Positions 34,884 through 45,274 of a DNA stretch of 64,000 nt are shown here, piece by piece. The stretch's first letter is position 1. Every line of letters starts with the position of its first letter. A program made the translations under genes and the position numbers. Below the pieces are notes generated by a model that was not told the DNA's origin, ran no database searches, and was given only the letters and a program-made list of their open reading frames with translations. The DNA is taken from positions 349,952,932 to 350,016,931 of the forward strand of contig JARYHS010008074.1 of NCBI GenBank assembly GCA_031002005.1, given 5' to 3'. This DNA comes from Vandiemenella viatica (Eukaryota; Arthropoda; Insecta; Orthoptera; Morabidae).

Positions 34884-35624
34884 TGATTATTTCAAGACTG
34901 TTATACTGACAGCAAAACTCGACGATACCGATCCGTCGTGAGTTTCTGCATCAAAAATGTTGTTTAATTGGCTATCGGTTCGACATTGCTCCCATGGAGA
35001 GCCAAAATAGTCCAAAATGAACAGTCGAGCCTGTTCTTCTTATTGCTAGAAAAGAACTTGCTGTCAATGCAATGATTATCGCGCTACGTTATGAGATAGT
35101 TTTTGAACAATTAATTGATTAGTGAAAATCTGCTACGTGACAAAAATGTCTGGGAGCTGAAATGTAAAATTTTCTCATAACCTTTTATTCCCAGAGTTTC
35201 GATCGCACTTATTCAGTTCTCTTTGTGAAATTAAATCAACAGACAACTCATTGAAAACAAAATCTAAAATTCCAGTTGGCTGTAGAAATAGGACAAAACA
35301 TAATAAAGACAGTGTACTGAAAAATGTGAAAACGTAGGCACACATTAATTGACGTTGTGGAGTTTTGAAGAGAAGTAAATGTTATTGAAATTAGCGCGTC
35401 ACTTCCGTTCATAGAAAAAGGATTGTTTTCCAATAATGATTAAGATCGCCCGATATTTTTCAGCCATCTAACGTGAGTTGGTGGTCATTGATTTATTTCC
35501 ATCTGCACGAAGTTATCGCTCAACCTATTATCTTTTCTCCACATTAACCATTGAAAATTATATGTCTCTTCGTAGTAAAATTTTCGGATTCAGGGGCGTA
35601 CTGGTATCATTACTCAGCAACATA
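34884..35624. other. Unassigned DNA
   Basis: No gene or known repeat recognised between the SINE-A copy and the SINE-C-based nest. Confidence 0.5.
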
Positions 35625-35939
35625 CTGGTCTCGCTAGCGTAGGGCTTCGCGTACCTAATGTGGCCGGTTCGAGTCCGGCCGAGGACATGGGTGTTTAAAG
35701 GGGCCCATACACACAGCAACTTGGTTGTGTTGTAGCTGAAGTTGGTGTGTGTATGGATAGGTTGGCAGACCAAATCACAAGTTGGCCAACCAAGTTGGCG
35801 GTTTTCAAACTCTTTTGATAGTTGTGGGCGGGGCCTATTGTTCTCCAACGTGTTGTAGTGTGTATGGGCAAGTTGTCTAACCTGGCTGCCAACATCAGTC
35901 CGCTCCGGTTTCTCATCGAGGCAGTGCTAGTGATTTATG

Positions 35940-36098
35940 TTAATAGTAGTACTGTGATGGATACTGTTCAGAAAAACGATGCATGGAACACCGTCATAGA
36001 AAAGTTTCACAGTCTACCACAACTGTGGAAAGTGAAATCTGATTTATATAAAAATAAAAGTTCAAGAATCAAGGGCTGGGAAGAAATTGCTGATTGAT
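35940..36098 (+). pseudogene. MADF-like domain fragment (Harbinger accessory protein)
   Basis: The frame starting near 35956 contains AWNTVIEKFHSLPQLWKVKS and then DLYKNKSSRIKGWEEIAD before a stop. This matches the N-terminal half of a MADF DNA-binding domain: an IE..h..P.LW signature, a YK block and a final W..IA helix. In Harbinger transposons a separate Myb/MADF-like protein aids DNA binding by the transposase. The domain end and the rest of the protein are missing, and no DDE nuclease was seen in the element. The open frame extends upstream to 35822 without recognisable sequence. The identity is a motif judgement. Confidence 0.6.
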
Positions 36099-36281
36099 TT
36101 CAAAGAAGTGGAAATTTTTGTAATCTTCCGGTGCAGTTACTTTGAGCTACGACAGCAAATTTATGAGTGAAAATTTGGGGCATTTTTGGGGCTCTTTTTT
36201 GCCCAAATTTTTATTTTTCTCTTTTCCCTCTCATTTTCCGCGCTGGCAATAATTGTGCACAAAGCTATTGATTCTAGTTCC

Positions 36282-36544
36282 AACATTACTGGTAGCCGGC
36301 CTTGGTAGCGTATTTGCTAGACTACTTGCCCCGCGTGCCGAAGGTCGCCTGTTCGAGTCCGGCCGAGGGCATGGGTGTTTAAGTGTTGTGTGTCTGTGTG
36401 AATGTCCTGCCCGTCCATACTTAGAAGCTGCAAAATATATATATACTGGATGACTGATTCACTGGAAGCTACGATAATCGCATTGAGCTGGCTGTATGGC
36501 CTCCGTTGCCAAATGCTATTTTAATAATAAAAATATTACTGGTA
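36282..36544 (+). repeat. SINE-C copy with 13-bp target duplication, nested
   Basis: Complete-looking SINE-C (36295-36531). The head is GCCGGCCTTGGTAGCGT with B-box GTTCGAGTCC. The body passes a short (TA)n at about 36426-36436 and ends A-rich. Flanks AACATTACTGGTA (36282-36294) and AATATTACTGGTA (36532-36544) are a 13-bp duplication with one mismatch. It sits inside the Harbinger-like element. Confidence 0.9.
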
Positions 36545-36743
36545 TAAGTAAACACCTTGTTTTCTGTATGCTTGTTCTCTCTCTACTGATGTCGGCCAAC
36601 TTGTTTTTGTGTTGGCCAACCAAGTTGGGAGACATGGTGGACAACAAGTTGCTGTGTGTATGGGGCCCTTCAGTGTTGTGTGTGTGTGTCCATACTTAGT
36701 AGCAACAATACACTGGAGAAACTGATACACTGGAAGAGTCATG

Positions 36744-37869
36744 ACAATCACTAGAGAGCGGATTATATGCAACACAAAAAGCTAGAAATATGCATGGAAA
36801 ATGCTTAAAATATGCATGAAAAGTGTTAAAAAGTGTCAAAATATTCAACATTTTATAATATAAAAATAGTGATATTTAGATTTTTTATCTCAAAATCAGT
36901 AAGTATTTGAATGATATGTTTATAAATTCGATAATTAATAATTATTTAACATTTTTTTGTAAACATAAACAATCGGCTACTGTTACAAATATTCATTTAA
37001 TGAAGAAACAATCGTACTAATAGTAATACTGTTTCTTCGATCTCTCAAAATATTTTTATGAGTGGGTATGGACCGTTCCTCATTCATAGATGTAACTGGG
37101 AATTATTTGAAATTGGGTGCTGTGGTAGCAGTCGTCGTTTCTGGAAAAAGTTCACCCGTCCCATTACTAAAACTATCAATTTGACACAAAGATTCAAAAC
37201 CTGGGTTATTGTTCATTTTCAATCTTCACTTTAAGTTTAGATAAGAATACCTCTGGCAATGCTGATTTTATTCATTAACTGAATAGATTCAGTCAACGCC
37301 AAACCTTGAGTTTCAAACTTTTTAATACTCAAAGCTATGTGGGAAAAATGAATGCTAATCACAGCTATGGTTTTAATACTAGAATTGTTAGATGTTTCCT
37401 TGTACTGACAAACTGTCATAGCCTCTCCACTATAAAATTCGTTTACTACACCTTTAATGACCTCGAAATGTTCATAGCAAAACAGTGCAGCTTCAACATA
37501 GATTGCCCATCGAGTTACCACTGGTTCCGAAGCTAAGGGAAAATTTGGCAATTTTTTTATATGCATTATTACGAGAACATGCCTTAAGAAACACTTTCTT
37601 TTTTGATGAAATCAGTTTATTTACATTTCCAAACGTGGATCGTAGTTCTTCAGCGAGTCGTCGTAGACTAAGAGCTGTAGGTTATTCCGGCTACAACGTA
37701 AGATTTCATTGATTAACTACGTACACTACCGAAAAATATTGTAAATATAGCGAAAATATGCATCATAACTAGTTTTAGGTAAAATATGCAATAACCAGTA
37801 AAAATGGGCTTAATATGCAAATGCATATGCAAACATGCGAATGCATATAATCCGGTCTCTTACAATCAC
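36744..37869 (-). mobile_element. hAT with perfect 8-bp target duplication, inserted in SINE-C
   Basis: Element 36752-37861 lies between identical octamers ACAATCAC (36744-36751 and 37862-37869). The left end TAGAGAGCGGATTATATGCA is answered by the inverted right end AAGAGACCGGATTATATGCA. TATGCA motifs recur subterminally at both ends. A minus-strand transposase fragment lies inside. Confidence 0.9.
37237..37566 (-). pseudogene. hAT transposase fragment
   Basis: A 109-codon minus-strand frame inside the hAT. It contains KLPNFPLASEPVVTRWAIYV and then EAALFCYEHFEVIKGVVNEF, the conserved stretch of insect hAT transposases around the PVxTRW motif, which precedes the C-terminal dimerisation region. 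The frame runs out into unrecognisable sequence on both sides. The N-terminal BED finger and the final hAT C-terminal motif were not found, so this is an internally deleted, inactive relic. Confidence 0.75.
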
Positions 37870-37920
37870 ATTGTGATGGCTGAACGGCCTTTGTAACCAA
37901 ATACCATATTTTTTTTTTTA

Positions 37921-38319
37921 AATCAGCAACATGGACAAAACTGGAGCTGCGGTCGCCGTGTCTCTTCTGAACAGAAGACAGCTTCACATTATCACATAGT
38001 TCGCTATTTCACTTTTCTGATATATGGTGTAAGGTGACAGAGAAATACGCTGGCTTGATAATGCGACCTACGTTGCAGCGCCCACGAATGCACTTTCCAA
38101 CAATAGGATATAATTCGCTGAATTGCCGTCGCTTCATTATTCACTTTAAAAGCCACTTAGGCCGCTACAGTCGCCCGTCAGTGTTGCATCACACGTTTCG
38201 GCACCTAAGTGAACATTATAAGGTAGCAACGAACAGTCTACAAATCAACTTAGCTAAGTTTCAGATCCTCCGTTTTCCAAGGAAGTGAGGGAATTGGAAT
38301 AGAAGAGCTTTTTCTTTCC
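37921..38319. other. Unassigned DNA
   Basis: Starts at the T-rich end of the split SINE-C. Nothing further was recognised until the LINE fragment. Confidence 0.45.
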
Positions 38320-38560
38320 ATTGCTTAATGTAGAGGTGTAGTACGGGACTCACGTTTTGAGTATAAAATACCGGAGTTGGAAGTGGTGCAGATGAGGGAA
38401 ATTCAATTTGCTTGTGAAAATTACAGCATAAAGCAATCAATGACTGACATGACAGAGGAGATGCGTTGGAAATCATTGGAAGAGAGGAGGCATGTGAAGA
38501 AAGTGTAGAAAGGGTATAACGTATATATCGGTGATGGGGACTGGAAGGATATTGCTTAAA
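38320..38560 (+). pseudogene. CR1/Jockey-like LINE fragment (family L-C), copy 2
   Basis: A degraded plus-strand match to the RT C-terminal region of the LINE at 46179-46760. Corresponding pieces in order are a GGVVWEP-like stretch (AGAGGTGTAGTACGGGACTC), IPELEVVQMREIQFACENY at about 38380-38440, TDMTEEMRWKSLEERRHVKK at about 38445-38505 and GDGDWKDI. Stop codons interrupt it. No catalytic motifs remain. Confidence 0.7.
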
Positions 38561-38685
38561 TCTGCGTTATTGAATCACAGTAAAGCGATTCATGTGAATT
38601 CAGATCTCATCAACGATCCTCTCTGTGAATGCGACAAATCCATGACGAATATGTTTTGAGATTTGTATACTAAGTAATTAAAAAA

Positions 38686-39590
38686 TACACTGCCCAGCAA
38701 AAAAAAGTGAAGCACCCAGGATGGGAAGGTATGTGATGTTTTTTCAGTGAATACAAATTTAGTCAAATTTACAAAGCTCTTGAAGTATGAGCCCACTTTT
38801 CATTTTGACGTTTTACCCCACTCTGGTCTCGATACATGCTCTGATTTGGTTGGGAAGGGTGTCATAAATCCGTTGTATCCTCTCCTGAGGCAAGCTGGTC
38901 TACAGCTGTTGTAACTGGTCCTTGATATCTTGAGTAGTGGCACTGCGAGCTGGTCCCACACATGTTCTATCGGGGACAGATCTGGGGATCTTGGTGGCCA
39001 AAGGAGTACCTCAACATCACGCAAACAGTTCAATCAGGCAAGTGCCGTGTGTGGACGAGCATTGCGTGTTGGAAAATTACACCATGATACTGTCGCTTGA
39101 GAGGTAACACAGGGGGACGCAGGTTGTGCACAATGCGGGATCCTCCATTGTGATAGTCCATACGTAGTCGACCGGAACCTTGACGAGTATGCTTGCCCTC
39201 ACATTCCCCATATAGTCCAACATTGGGCCTCTGTCACACCCGAATGCCTCACAGATCTGGATATTTCACGGTAAGCTAGCCGGCAAAATTGAAACCCACA
39301 ACGACGCCCTGTTGAAACTCTGTCAAGTGATGATAATACTGTCTCACATGAGTACGCGGCATCTCCGCGTCGTTCCCTGTGATCACTCAACACCTTACGC
39401 TGATCACATCTTTTTTATTCCGTACTAGGCGTGGTAGCAACGCTGCACACGAACAACTTTCCATCCTACTGGTCACAGAGAATTGCTACTCTAATCATTT
39501 ACTATCCACCGACAGTGTGTATGTGTTCGAAGTTACATTGACATGCGGCCATGCCTTCTGGGTGCTTCAATTTTTTTATTGGCAGCGGTA
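38686..39590 (-). mobile_element. Tc1-like element with TA target site
   Basis: Element 38688-39588 flanked by TA on both sides. The left end CACTGCCCAGCAAAAAAAAG continues to TGAAGCACCCAGGATGG. The inverted right end has CCGCTGCCAATAAAAAAATT and TGAAGCACCCAGAAGG, so the terminal repeats are imperfect over about 38 bp. A minus-strand transposase remnant lies inside. Confidence 0.85.
38800..39033 (-). pseudogene. Tc1-like transposase C-terminal remnant
   Basis: A 77-codon minus-strand frame contains LLWPPRSPDLSPIEHVWDQL, the diagnostic WPxxSPDLxPIEHxWD block around the last catalytic acid of Tc1/mariner transposases, and continues NSCRPACLRRGYNGFMTPF. Upstream on the same strand (39199-39393), a separate frame contains AYREISRSVRHSGVTEAQCW, which may be an earlier transposase segment. 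Frames are disrupted between them, so the transposase is dead. Confidence 0.78.
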
Positions 39591-39689
39591 AAATATGACC
39601 ACCTGATTGCTGAGAATAAAACATTTTCCTGTTTTATGCTGAGTTCTGGAAACTATAAGGCCTGTGATGATTGGACTCGAGAAGAAATG

Positions 39690-39895
39690 CCGGGAGTGGA
39701 TAGGGCACATATTGGCAATGAGACCCGGATGTATGTTCGAAGAGAAGAGCAAAAATTAGCACTTGATTTCAGACGTAAGGTACTGGGAGGGTTTTATTTT
39801 GTAGAGAGAGGATTATAATATATTACAGAGAAAATTGTTGAACAATTTAACTGAAGCAATGAAGAACTTACGACAAAAATTGGAGAAATACGGAG
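39690..39895 (+). pseudogene. CR1/Jockey-like LINE fragment (family L-C), copy 3
   Basis: A plus-strand frame contains GVDRAHIGNETRMYVRREEQ and KLALDFRRKVLGGFYFVERG. These parallel MYRAYVGDKAWRDIGKRI and KLALDFMHKGVGKFSFVGKD of the LINE at 46179-46760. After a stop near 39818 the similarity continues weakly (a NNLTEAMKN-like stretch). It overlaps in content with the fragment at 38320-38560, so the two may be separate insertions rather than one element split by the Tc1-like copy. Confidence 0.7.
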
Positions 39896-41549
39896 GTTGA
39901 AGAGCAATGACATTCCTACCGGGCGTGTGTTCCATCGCAATTAAAATTAAATTGATAGATTTCACTTGCAGTAGAATCTTCCGTAAATTAAAGATTCTGG
40001 CTCCGGGACAACATAAGACGCGTCCAGATGCTGACAACGCGTACATTTCTAATAGAAGTACTTAGTGTTGACCTTACATTAGCTCGCTGAAAAAACTATA
40101 ACCAAACGGCAAAGAGAGCTTAGTAACCGAAAGACCTTAAGGCTTAATGATTCTAAAATCCTAATCGGAATGAGCTGCCGACAGAAAAAAACCATTATTA
40201 TAATTCAGAAAAACTCCAATTAAATGGCAATATGTCGTTGAATCGTATCAGCTATTTTCGAGAACTATGTCCCAGTTTATTGATCCTAACGCTTGACGGA
40301 TCCACGTCATTGCTATTACCTTCTTTAGCATAGACTTCTTCCTCATGGTACTGAAGTATTTATTCGTGAAATCGCTTTGTCATTAGTGAAGGAGTAAGAG
40401 TGGTTTTAGCGCTTAATCTTCCTTCGCCTGCTGCTGTTTTGTAACCGAGATTACGTTTCTACAAGACCCAGTTCGTGATGAGTATTTGGTTGTGGTTGAA
40501 TCACAAGAAAGGTACTGCAATGTGATACTTGCCTTGGATCTAGCAATTCACTTAGAGGCGAGAGACTCCTAGTTTCAAAATTCTTATGTTTCTTTACATA
40601 TTTTTGGATATTCATTGTTCCAACAGATAAATCTATTGTTAGAACGGTCATTTGTTGCATAAAACTGTTTACTTTTTGAGATTCCTGATAATTGAAACAA
40701 TTAATCGACATTTTTGCAGCGACACAAAAGATTTTAACTCAGTAGACTAGTTGATAATGAAATAATTGCACTGCCGATAGTAAGATTAAGATTTCTTTCT
40801 GACGTACGCATCTTCTAATCATTAGCGGCTTAGCTTCCTATAATTCGCAGAGTTTCCAGATTTTTCTGCTCTTTTCAACGATGTGTCTATGTATTATTTT
40901 ACCAAATACTATTTAGGTTATATTCTGTATGGATGAAACCGCGATGTAATTCAAATCTCTTGCTTACGTATGTAGTCGACTTTTAAGTGTTAGATCCACA
41001 AATTTGAGCTGTGCGTATTATTCTGAAGTAATTTTCGGTGAATATAAATTTTTTAACTGCAAGAACGAACCGTGACACTTAAATAACTGTAGGGAATTAT
41101 AAACAGAATAATGGCGCATTGAAGAATAGTTCATCCGATATTACGTACGATGATTCTTTTCTTTCTATTTCTGATGTAGCTTTATGGCACTTCGATAGTT
41201 GAATCGTCAAGTTTAAAGGGTATTATAATTTGAAGGCCGACGGAGATTTCCAAGTCCTCTTGCATGCAGACGGGGACGTACCACTCACCTATCAGTACCG
41301 CTTATTTTTGTTCTCTACATGTTTCTTTTCCCTCTCCACTGTTTTATCGATATTTCTTTAAAGAAATATTCGATGGTATATTAATCGGTGTCTTTGTTGA
41401 TGATAACCAGTGGAAGTATGCAGCCAAGTTTATCTGAATATGCAGACCAGTACATTGTTCAATTGAGTTTAAAATTGCTGAAATGTGTCATAAAGAAATC
41501 TTGGAACTTAATAAACCTAAACATTATGACAAATGCCCATCGCGAGGTT
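39896..41549. other. Unassigned DNA
   Basis: About 1.65 kb with no recognised gene or repeat. The longest frame is 86 codons (40451-40711, -), with no domain. Confidence 0.45.
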
Positions 41550-41730
41550 GAATGACGTCAGGTGACGTTGCGGGTACGTCCTGCGGTAAGGAAAGTATAT
41601 AAAGCGGAGCAGAGACGCGCAAGAAGTTCCCCGTATCTATGGATGATGATGTCCTAGAATATTTGTGTCATGGCATCGGGAGTCATTCTACCGATGATAC
41701 GTGTGGCAAATGGGGGGGAATCCACTGACA
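41550..41730 (+). promoter_or_regulatory. Core-promoter-like block: CRE, half-CRE, TATA box, short ORF
   Basis: A full CRE palindrome TGACGTCA (41553-41560), a half-CRE TGACGTT (41563-41569) and a TATA box TATATAAAG (41596-41604) occur in promoter order. Transcription would start near 41625. The first ATG (41639) opens a 29-codon frame ending at 41728. The block could belong to a host gene or to a transposon. No coding exon was recognised downstream before the remnant at 41737. Confidence 0.4.
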
Positions 41731-41736
41731 TACACT

Positions 41737-41990
41737 GAAGAGGCAAAACATTATGACCGTGCTTAATAGCATCTTGATGCACCTTTGGAGCGCAATACAG
41801 CATAGATTCGGCGTGGCATGGATTCATCAAGTCCTCGATAGGTTTCCGGGGATATCTGCTACCAGGTCACGCAGTTCTTTTAATTACCGTACTGTGGCTT
41901 GGGGCGCGGAGCTGGCGTCACATAGCGTCCTAAATGTGTTCTGCCAGGTTGGGATCAAGCGAATTTGGTGGCCAAGACACCATGTTTTAG
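41737..41990. mobile_element. Tc1/mariner-like remnant, copy 2
   Basis: Related to 29086-29287, but extends further: GAGGCAAAACATTATGACC at the left, then CTTTGGAGCGCAATACAGCA, TTCGGCGTGGCATGGATTC, GGCGCGGAGCTGGCGTCA and GCGAATTTGGTGGCCAAGAC. The last part resembles the sequence upstream of the transposase C-terminus in Tc1-like repeats, read antisense. No intact frame. Confidence 0.5.
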
Positions 41991-42082
41991 TTAACCTATA
42001 TAAATACCTTAAATGTGTTGCTTTATACTTACTTACTTACTTCCTCTTCATGGATAGGCCAAAAGCTTGTTCCGACCTCATT

Positions 42083-43715
42083 CCTCCGACCATCTCTTCC
42101 TAGGTCTTCCAATGTCCCTTCTGCCTGTGGGATGGTACTCCAGGGCAAGCTTAGGAAATCTGTCCTTTCTCATCCGTAGGACGTGGTTCTTCCAGTTATC
42201 CCTTTTTTGGGTAATTCTATCATTTAGCGGGGAGATATTCAGTTGTTCCCTTATTTCCTCGTTCCTCCTCCTATCATTTAGGGAATACCCTTTTACTGAC
42301 CTTAAAAAATTTCATTTCGATGGTGAATTTTGCTTTTGTATTGCGTTTTATTTACCCATGTTTTCGCTGCCATATAGCAGAGTCGGTACGGCCATTGTTT
42401 TATAAAACTTGAGTTGAGTCTCCTCTCGTGCTTTACCTTTCAGTGTTCGTCGAATTGTTCCACACATATACTGAAATCGGTGAAGTTTCTTCTTCACCTC
42501 GTTATCCTCATTAAAAGATAATTCACATCCGAGATAAGTAAAGCTGGAGACTTGTTCTATTGGCTGATGGTCTACCACTATTTTAACTCTGATAGGGTAT
42601 TTCCCCTGCCATGCCATAACTTTCGTTTTTGCACGAGGACAACTGCAGATTGTAATCTTTGCTGATAATGTTTAGTATATGAATTGCTTTTTGAAGTCCA
42701 TCTTCATTTTCCTGGAGGATAAATTGGTCGTCTGCAAACAACATAGTATTTATGTAAGTGTTGTTGCTTATTTTTATACCAGGATGGACATTTTCTTTCC
42801 ATTTCCTAACTAAGTCATCTATATATATATTAAAAAGTGTTGGAGACAGGCTACAACCTTGCCGGCATTCCTTGGTTAATTGCTATTTCTTCTGTAAGTT
42901 TATTTCCTAGGTCTAAGACGATTTGTGTCCTTCTATACATATCTTGAATAACTTGTATTAAATGCTGTGGATATCCATTTCTTTGCATTATTTCCCATAG
43001 TTTTTGTCTATTTACTTTATCGAACGCTTTTTTAATAGTATATAAAAGCAATGAAAGTCTTTAAATTAAATTCTCTTCTCTTTCCAGTAGTTGTCTAAGG
43101 CAGAATATATTATCTATGCAGGACCTTCCTTTCCTAACCCACATTGTTCTTCTGATAGGAGAGCATCTGCTATTACTTTTAGCCTGTTATTTATTATGTT
43201 TGCATATATTTTGTATCCCGTATTTAATAAACTAATTCCTCGATAGTTATCACATGAATTCCTATCTCCCTTCTTAAAAAGTGAAATAACTTTGGCCTTC
43301 CTCCATTCTTCTGGGATGGTTCTCTTTTTCCAACACATATTAATTAAGTGTAAATATCTAAATTTCGGAATCATTCCCCCATACTTAATCAATTCTAAAT
43401 TAATTGTATCTAGTCCAGGAGCTTTTCTATTTTTAAATGATTTTAGTGCTGCATCAACCTCCTCTATGTCTATAGGATCTATTTCTTTAGTATCCACATG
43501 GTCCATTCCTATTTTCTCTTCTCTTCTTTATAATTACTATTGTACAATAATGTTCTGTAGTGTTTTACCCATGCCTCTTCTTCAATTACATTTATATTAG
43601 CACTTTCCTTTTCATACTTGTTGAGATGTTTCATAAGTTTATAAGCCATCTCTTGTCTACCATGGACATCATCTTCTATTGAACTGATCAATCTATCCCA
43701 TCCCTCTTGTTTCAA
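42083..43715 (-). pseudogene. Reverse transcriptase of RTE-like LINE
   Basis: Minus-strand continuation of the LINE ORF. The frame 43506-43114 carries FKNRKAPGLDTINLELIKYG, EEWRKAKVISLFKKGDRNSC and DNYRGISLLNTGYKIYANII, the early RT blocks, then slips by frameshift after LLSEEQCG. The frame 43051-42851 carries KKAFDKVNRQKLW (block A, with the first catalytic Asp apparently lost) and INQG. The FADD catalytic motif is at 42728-42739. The frame 42617-42348 gives SSFTYLGCEL and CGTIRRTLKG. A shifted frame ends in GRRDIGRPRKRWSEE with a stop near 42083. Inactive because of frameshifts. Confidence 0.88.
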
Positions 43716-43925
43716 CTTCTTTGTTATTGTCTTAACAATATTTCTTCTTCTTTTATATTCATTTTCATTTTTCTAGGGTTCGATCCTGTATCATTTTTAG
43801 ATAAGCCTTTTGCTTTTGTTTGACGGCTTCTGCAATTTCTTCGTTCCACATTTTAAGTCCAGTTTTTCTTCTAAATTTCTTTTTCTTGCCAATTGCTCCA
43901 TATGCTGCTTTCAGTATTGATGAAG

Positions 43926-44883
43926 CTATAGTTTCCCATTCTTTATTGATGTCATTATTTGTTGGGTTTTCCAGTAAGCGCTGTGTAATCGGCTTTGGTA
44001 TAGATGTTTTATTCCTTCATCTTTTAAAAGGTAGGTCTTAAAAACTTCTTGATCTTGTTGTAAGTTTTTATTCATTCTTTTCCTCCATTTAGCAAGTATT
44101 CTTATTTTTGATATAACGAGATAGTGATCTGTATACATATCACTACCTCTATGTACACTGGTGTCTACTACATCTGGACCTAATTTTTTATTAACCATTA
44201 CATAGTCAATGATAGACCTTTTGTCCTCTTGCCGTCCATGTAAATTTATGGATATCTTTTTTTGTAAAGAATGTATTTGTAATCTTTAACTGGTTGAAGG
44301 ACGCAAATTCTCTCAGTAGTTTCTCATTTTCATTTAATGTGTATTCACCTCTGTTCCCCATTACCTCTGGAATTGGACTATTTCCTACGCGAGCATTAAA
44401 ATCGCCAGCCAGTATTAGGAAATCACTTTTATTAATTCTGTCTATCACCACTTGAAGCTGTTCATAAAATTGTTCAGATTCTTCTCGTTTATTTTCTTCT
44501 GGGGCATATATGGCGATGAAGGTTAGGTTGCCTCTCTCTACTTTCAATCTTAGAGTCAGAATCCTTTCACTTATCATAGTGTAACTGACAATTTTATTTT
44601 TCCATTTCCTACCCACTAATATTGCCACTCTTACTGCAGCTCTTTTCTCTCGTGCCCCTACACTGTAGATCATTGTATATTTATCTATTTCTTCTGTTCC
44701 CTTCAATTTCTTTTTTGTTTCTGTAATTACAGCAATATTGATCCCCTTTCTAGTTAACTCCCTGTCCAGATCATATTCTTTATTATTTATACCTCTCACA
44801 TTCCACGTTCCTATTTTCAAATTGTCTTTGATTCCAAATCGTTTGTCCTTTGACCTTGCCTTTGTTGTCCTCATAAGATCCAT
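43926..44883 (-). pseudogene. APE-type endonuclease of RTE-like LINE
   Basis: The first frame (44883 to 44206) is 225 codons from an ATG and shows, in order, LKIGTWNVRGINNKEYDLD (residues about 21-39, metal-binding N), AVITETKKKL (catalytic E), FIAIYAPEEN, LILAGDFNARVGN (GDFN motif) and FTWTARGQ. A one-base frameshift near 44200 moves to the frame 44198-43926, which gives IIDYVMVNKKL and SDMYTDHYLVISKIRI. Its DH pair is the final catalytic His region. In family members this endonuclease nicks target DNA to prime reverse transcription. All key motifs survive, so the decay is recent relative to other relics in the window. Confidence 0.88.
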
Positions 44884-45274
44884 CCGGCTTTCCTTACTTT
44901 GAGGTTTATGAGTAATATATCTTTTTATGTGGAAGGGTTACCAGCCCTTCGCACAACCCCCATCCTGGAGGGCCAGGGTTTTATTTCAGGGTGTTCCTTC
45001 CCTTAGCCAGAATGTCCCAGTTTTAAGGCGCTGGGGGCTCGCCTTCCATCCACTCCCGTTAGCTACACCCAAAAAGTGCATTGCCCAGGGGTCACGCGGC
45101 TTTCACCTTCGTGGACGTGGGAGTAGGGTTGCTTTATCAAACTTATAAATACGTAAAAGTCAAGATTTCCCTCGCTCTTTCTCGAATTTTACAATTATTT
45201 ATTATGCCCTCAATTTCAGTAAAAATTATGACGTGCATAAGTGCCAAGTCATCAGATTTTTTTAATACTACATA

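Larger units (their letters stand above)
35696..36672. mobile_element. Harbinger-like element with 3-bp target duplication
   Basis: The element (35699-36669) begins AGGGGCCCATACACACAGCA. Its right end, inverted, begins AGGGCCCCATACACACAGCA. Flanks are TAA on the left and TCA on the right, at a SINE-C site whose uninterrupted form reads TTAAG. A 3-bp T-W-A duplication and a MADF/Myb-like protein piece inside both point to PIF/Harbinger. Subterminal copies of TTGGCCAACCAAGTTGG lie near each end. It hosts a younger SINE-C. Confidence 0.8.
35625..37920 (+). repeat. SINE-C copy split into three by two DNA transposons
   Basis: The head is at 35625-35698 (GGTTCGAGTCCGGCCGAGGA, then ATGGGTGTTTAA). 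The body resumes at 36670-36751 (GTGTTGTGTG, then TCCATACTTAGTAGC) and ends at about 37862-37920 (GATGGCTGAACGGCCTTTG, then a T-rich end). Reading the pieces in order matches the uninterrupted SINE-C at 36295-36531. The first gap is a Harbinger-like element and the second a hAT. Confidence 0.85.
42026..45150 (-). mobile_element. RTE-like non-LTR retrotransposon, near full length, decayed
   Basis: A minus-strand LINE with APE endonuclease followed by reverse transcriptase. The 3' end (low coordinate) is a short ACTT-type repeat at about 42028-42044. The 5' region up to about 45150 holds a G+C-rich leader. Several single-base frameshifts and stops break the ORF. The order of domains and the short 3' repeat fit the RTE clade; the exact family is not determined. 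Confidence 0.85.

Noticed and set aside
13629..36531. tRNA genes at the SINE heads
   Set aside because: The heads have A- and B-box-like promoters but do not fold as complete tRNAs with proper acceptor stems and continue into SINE bodies.
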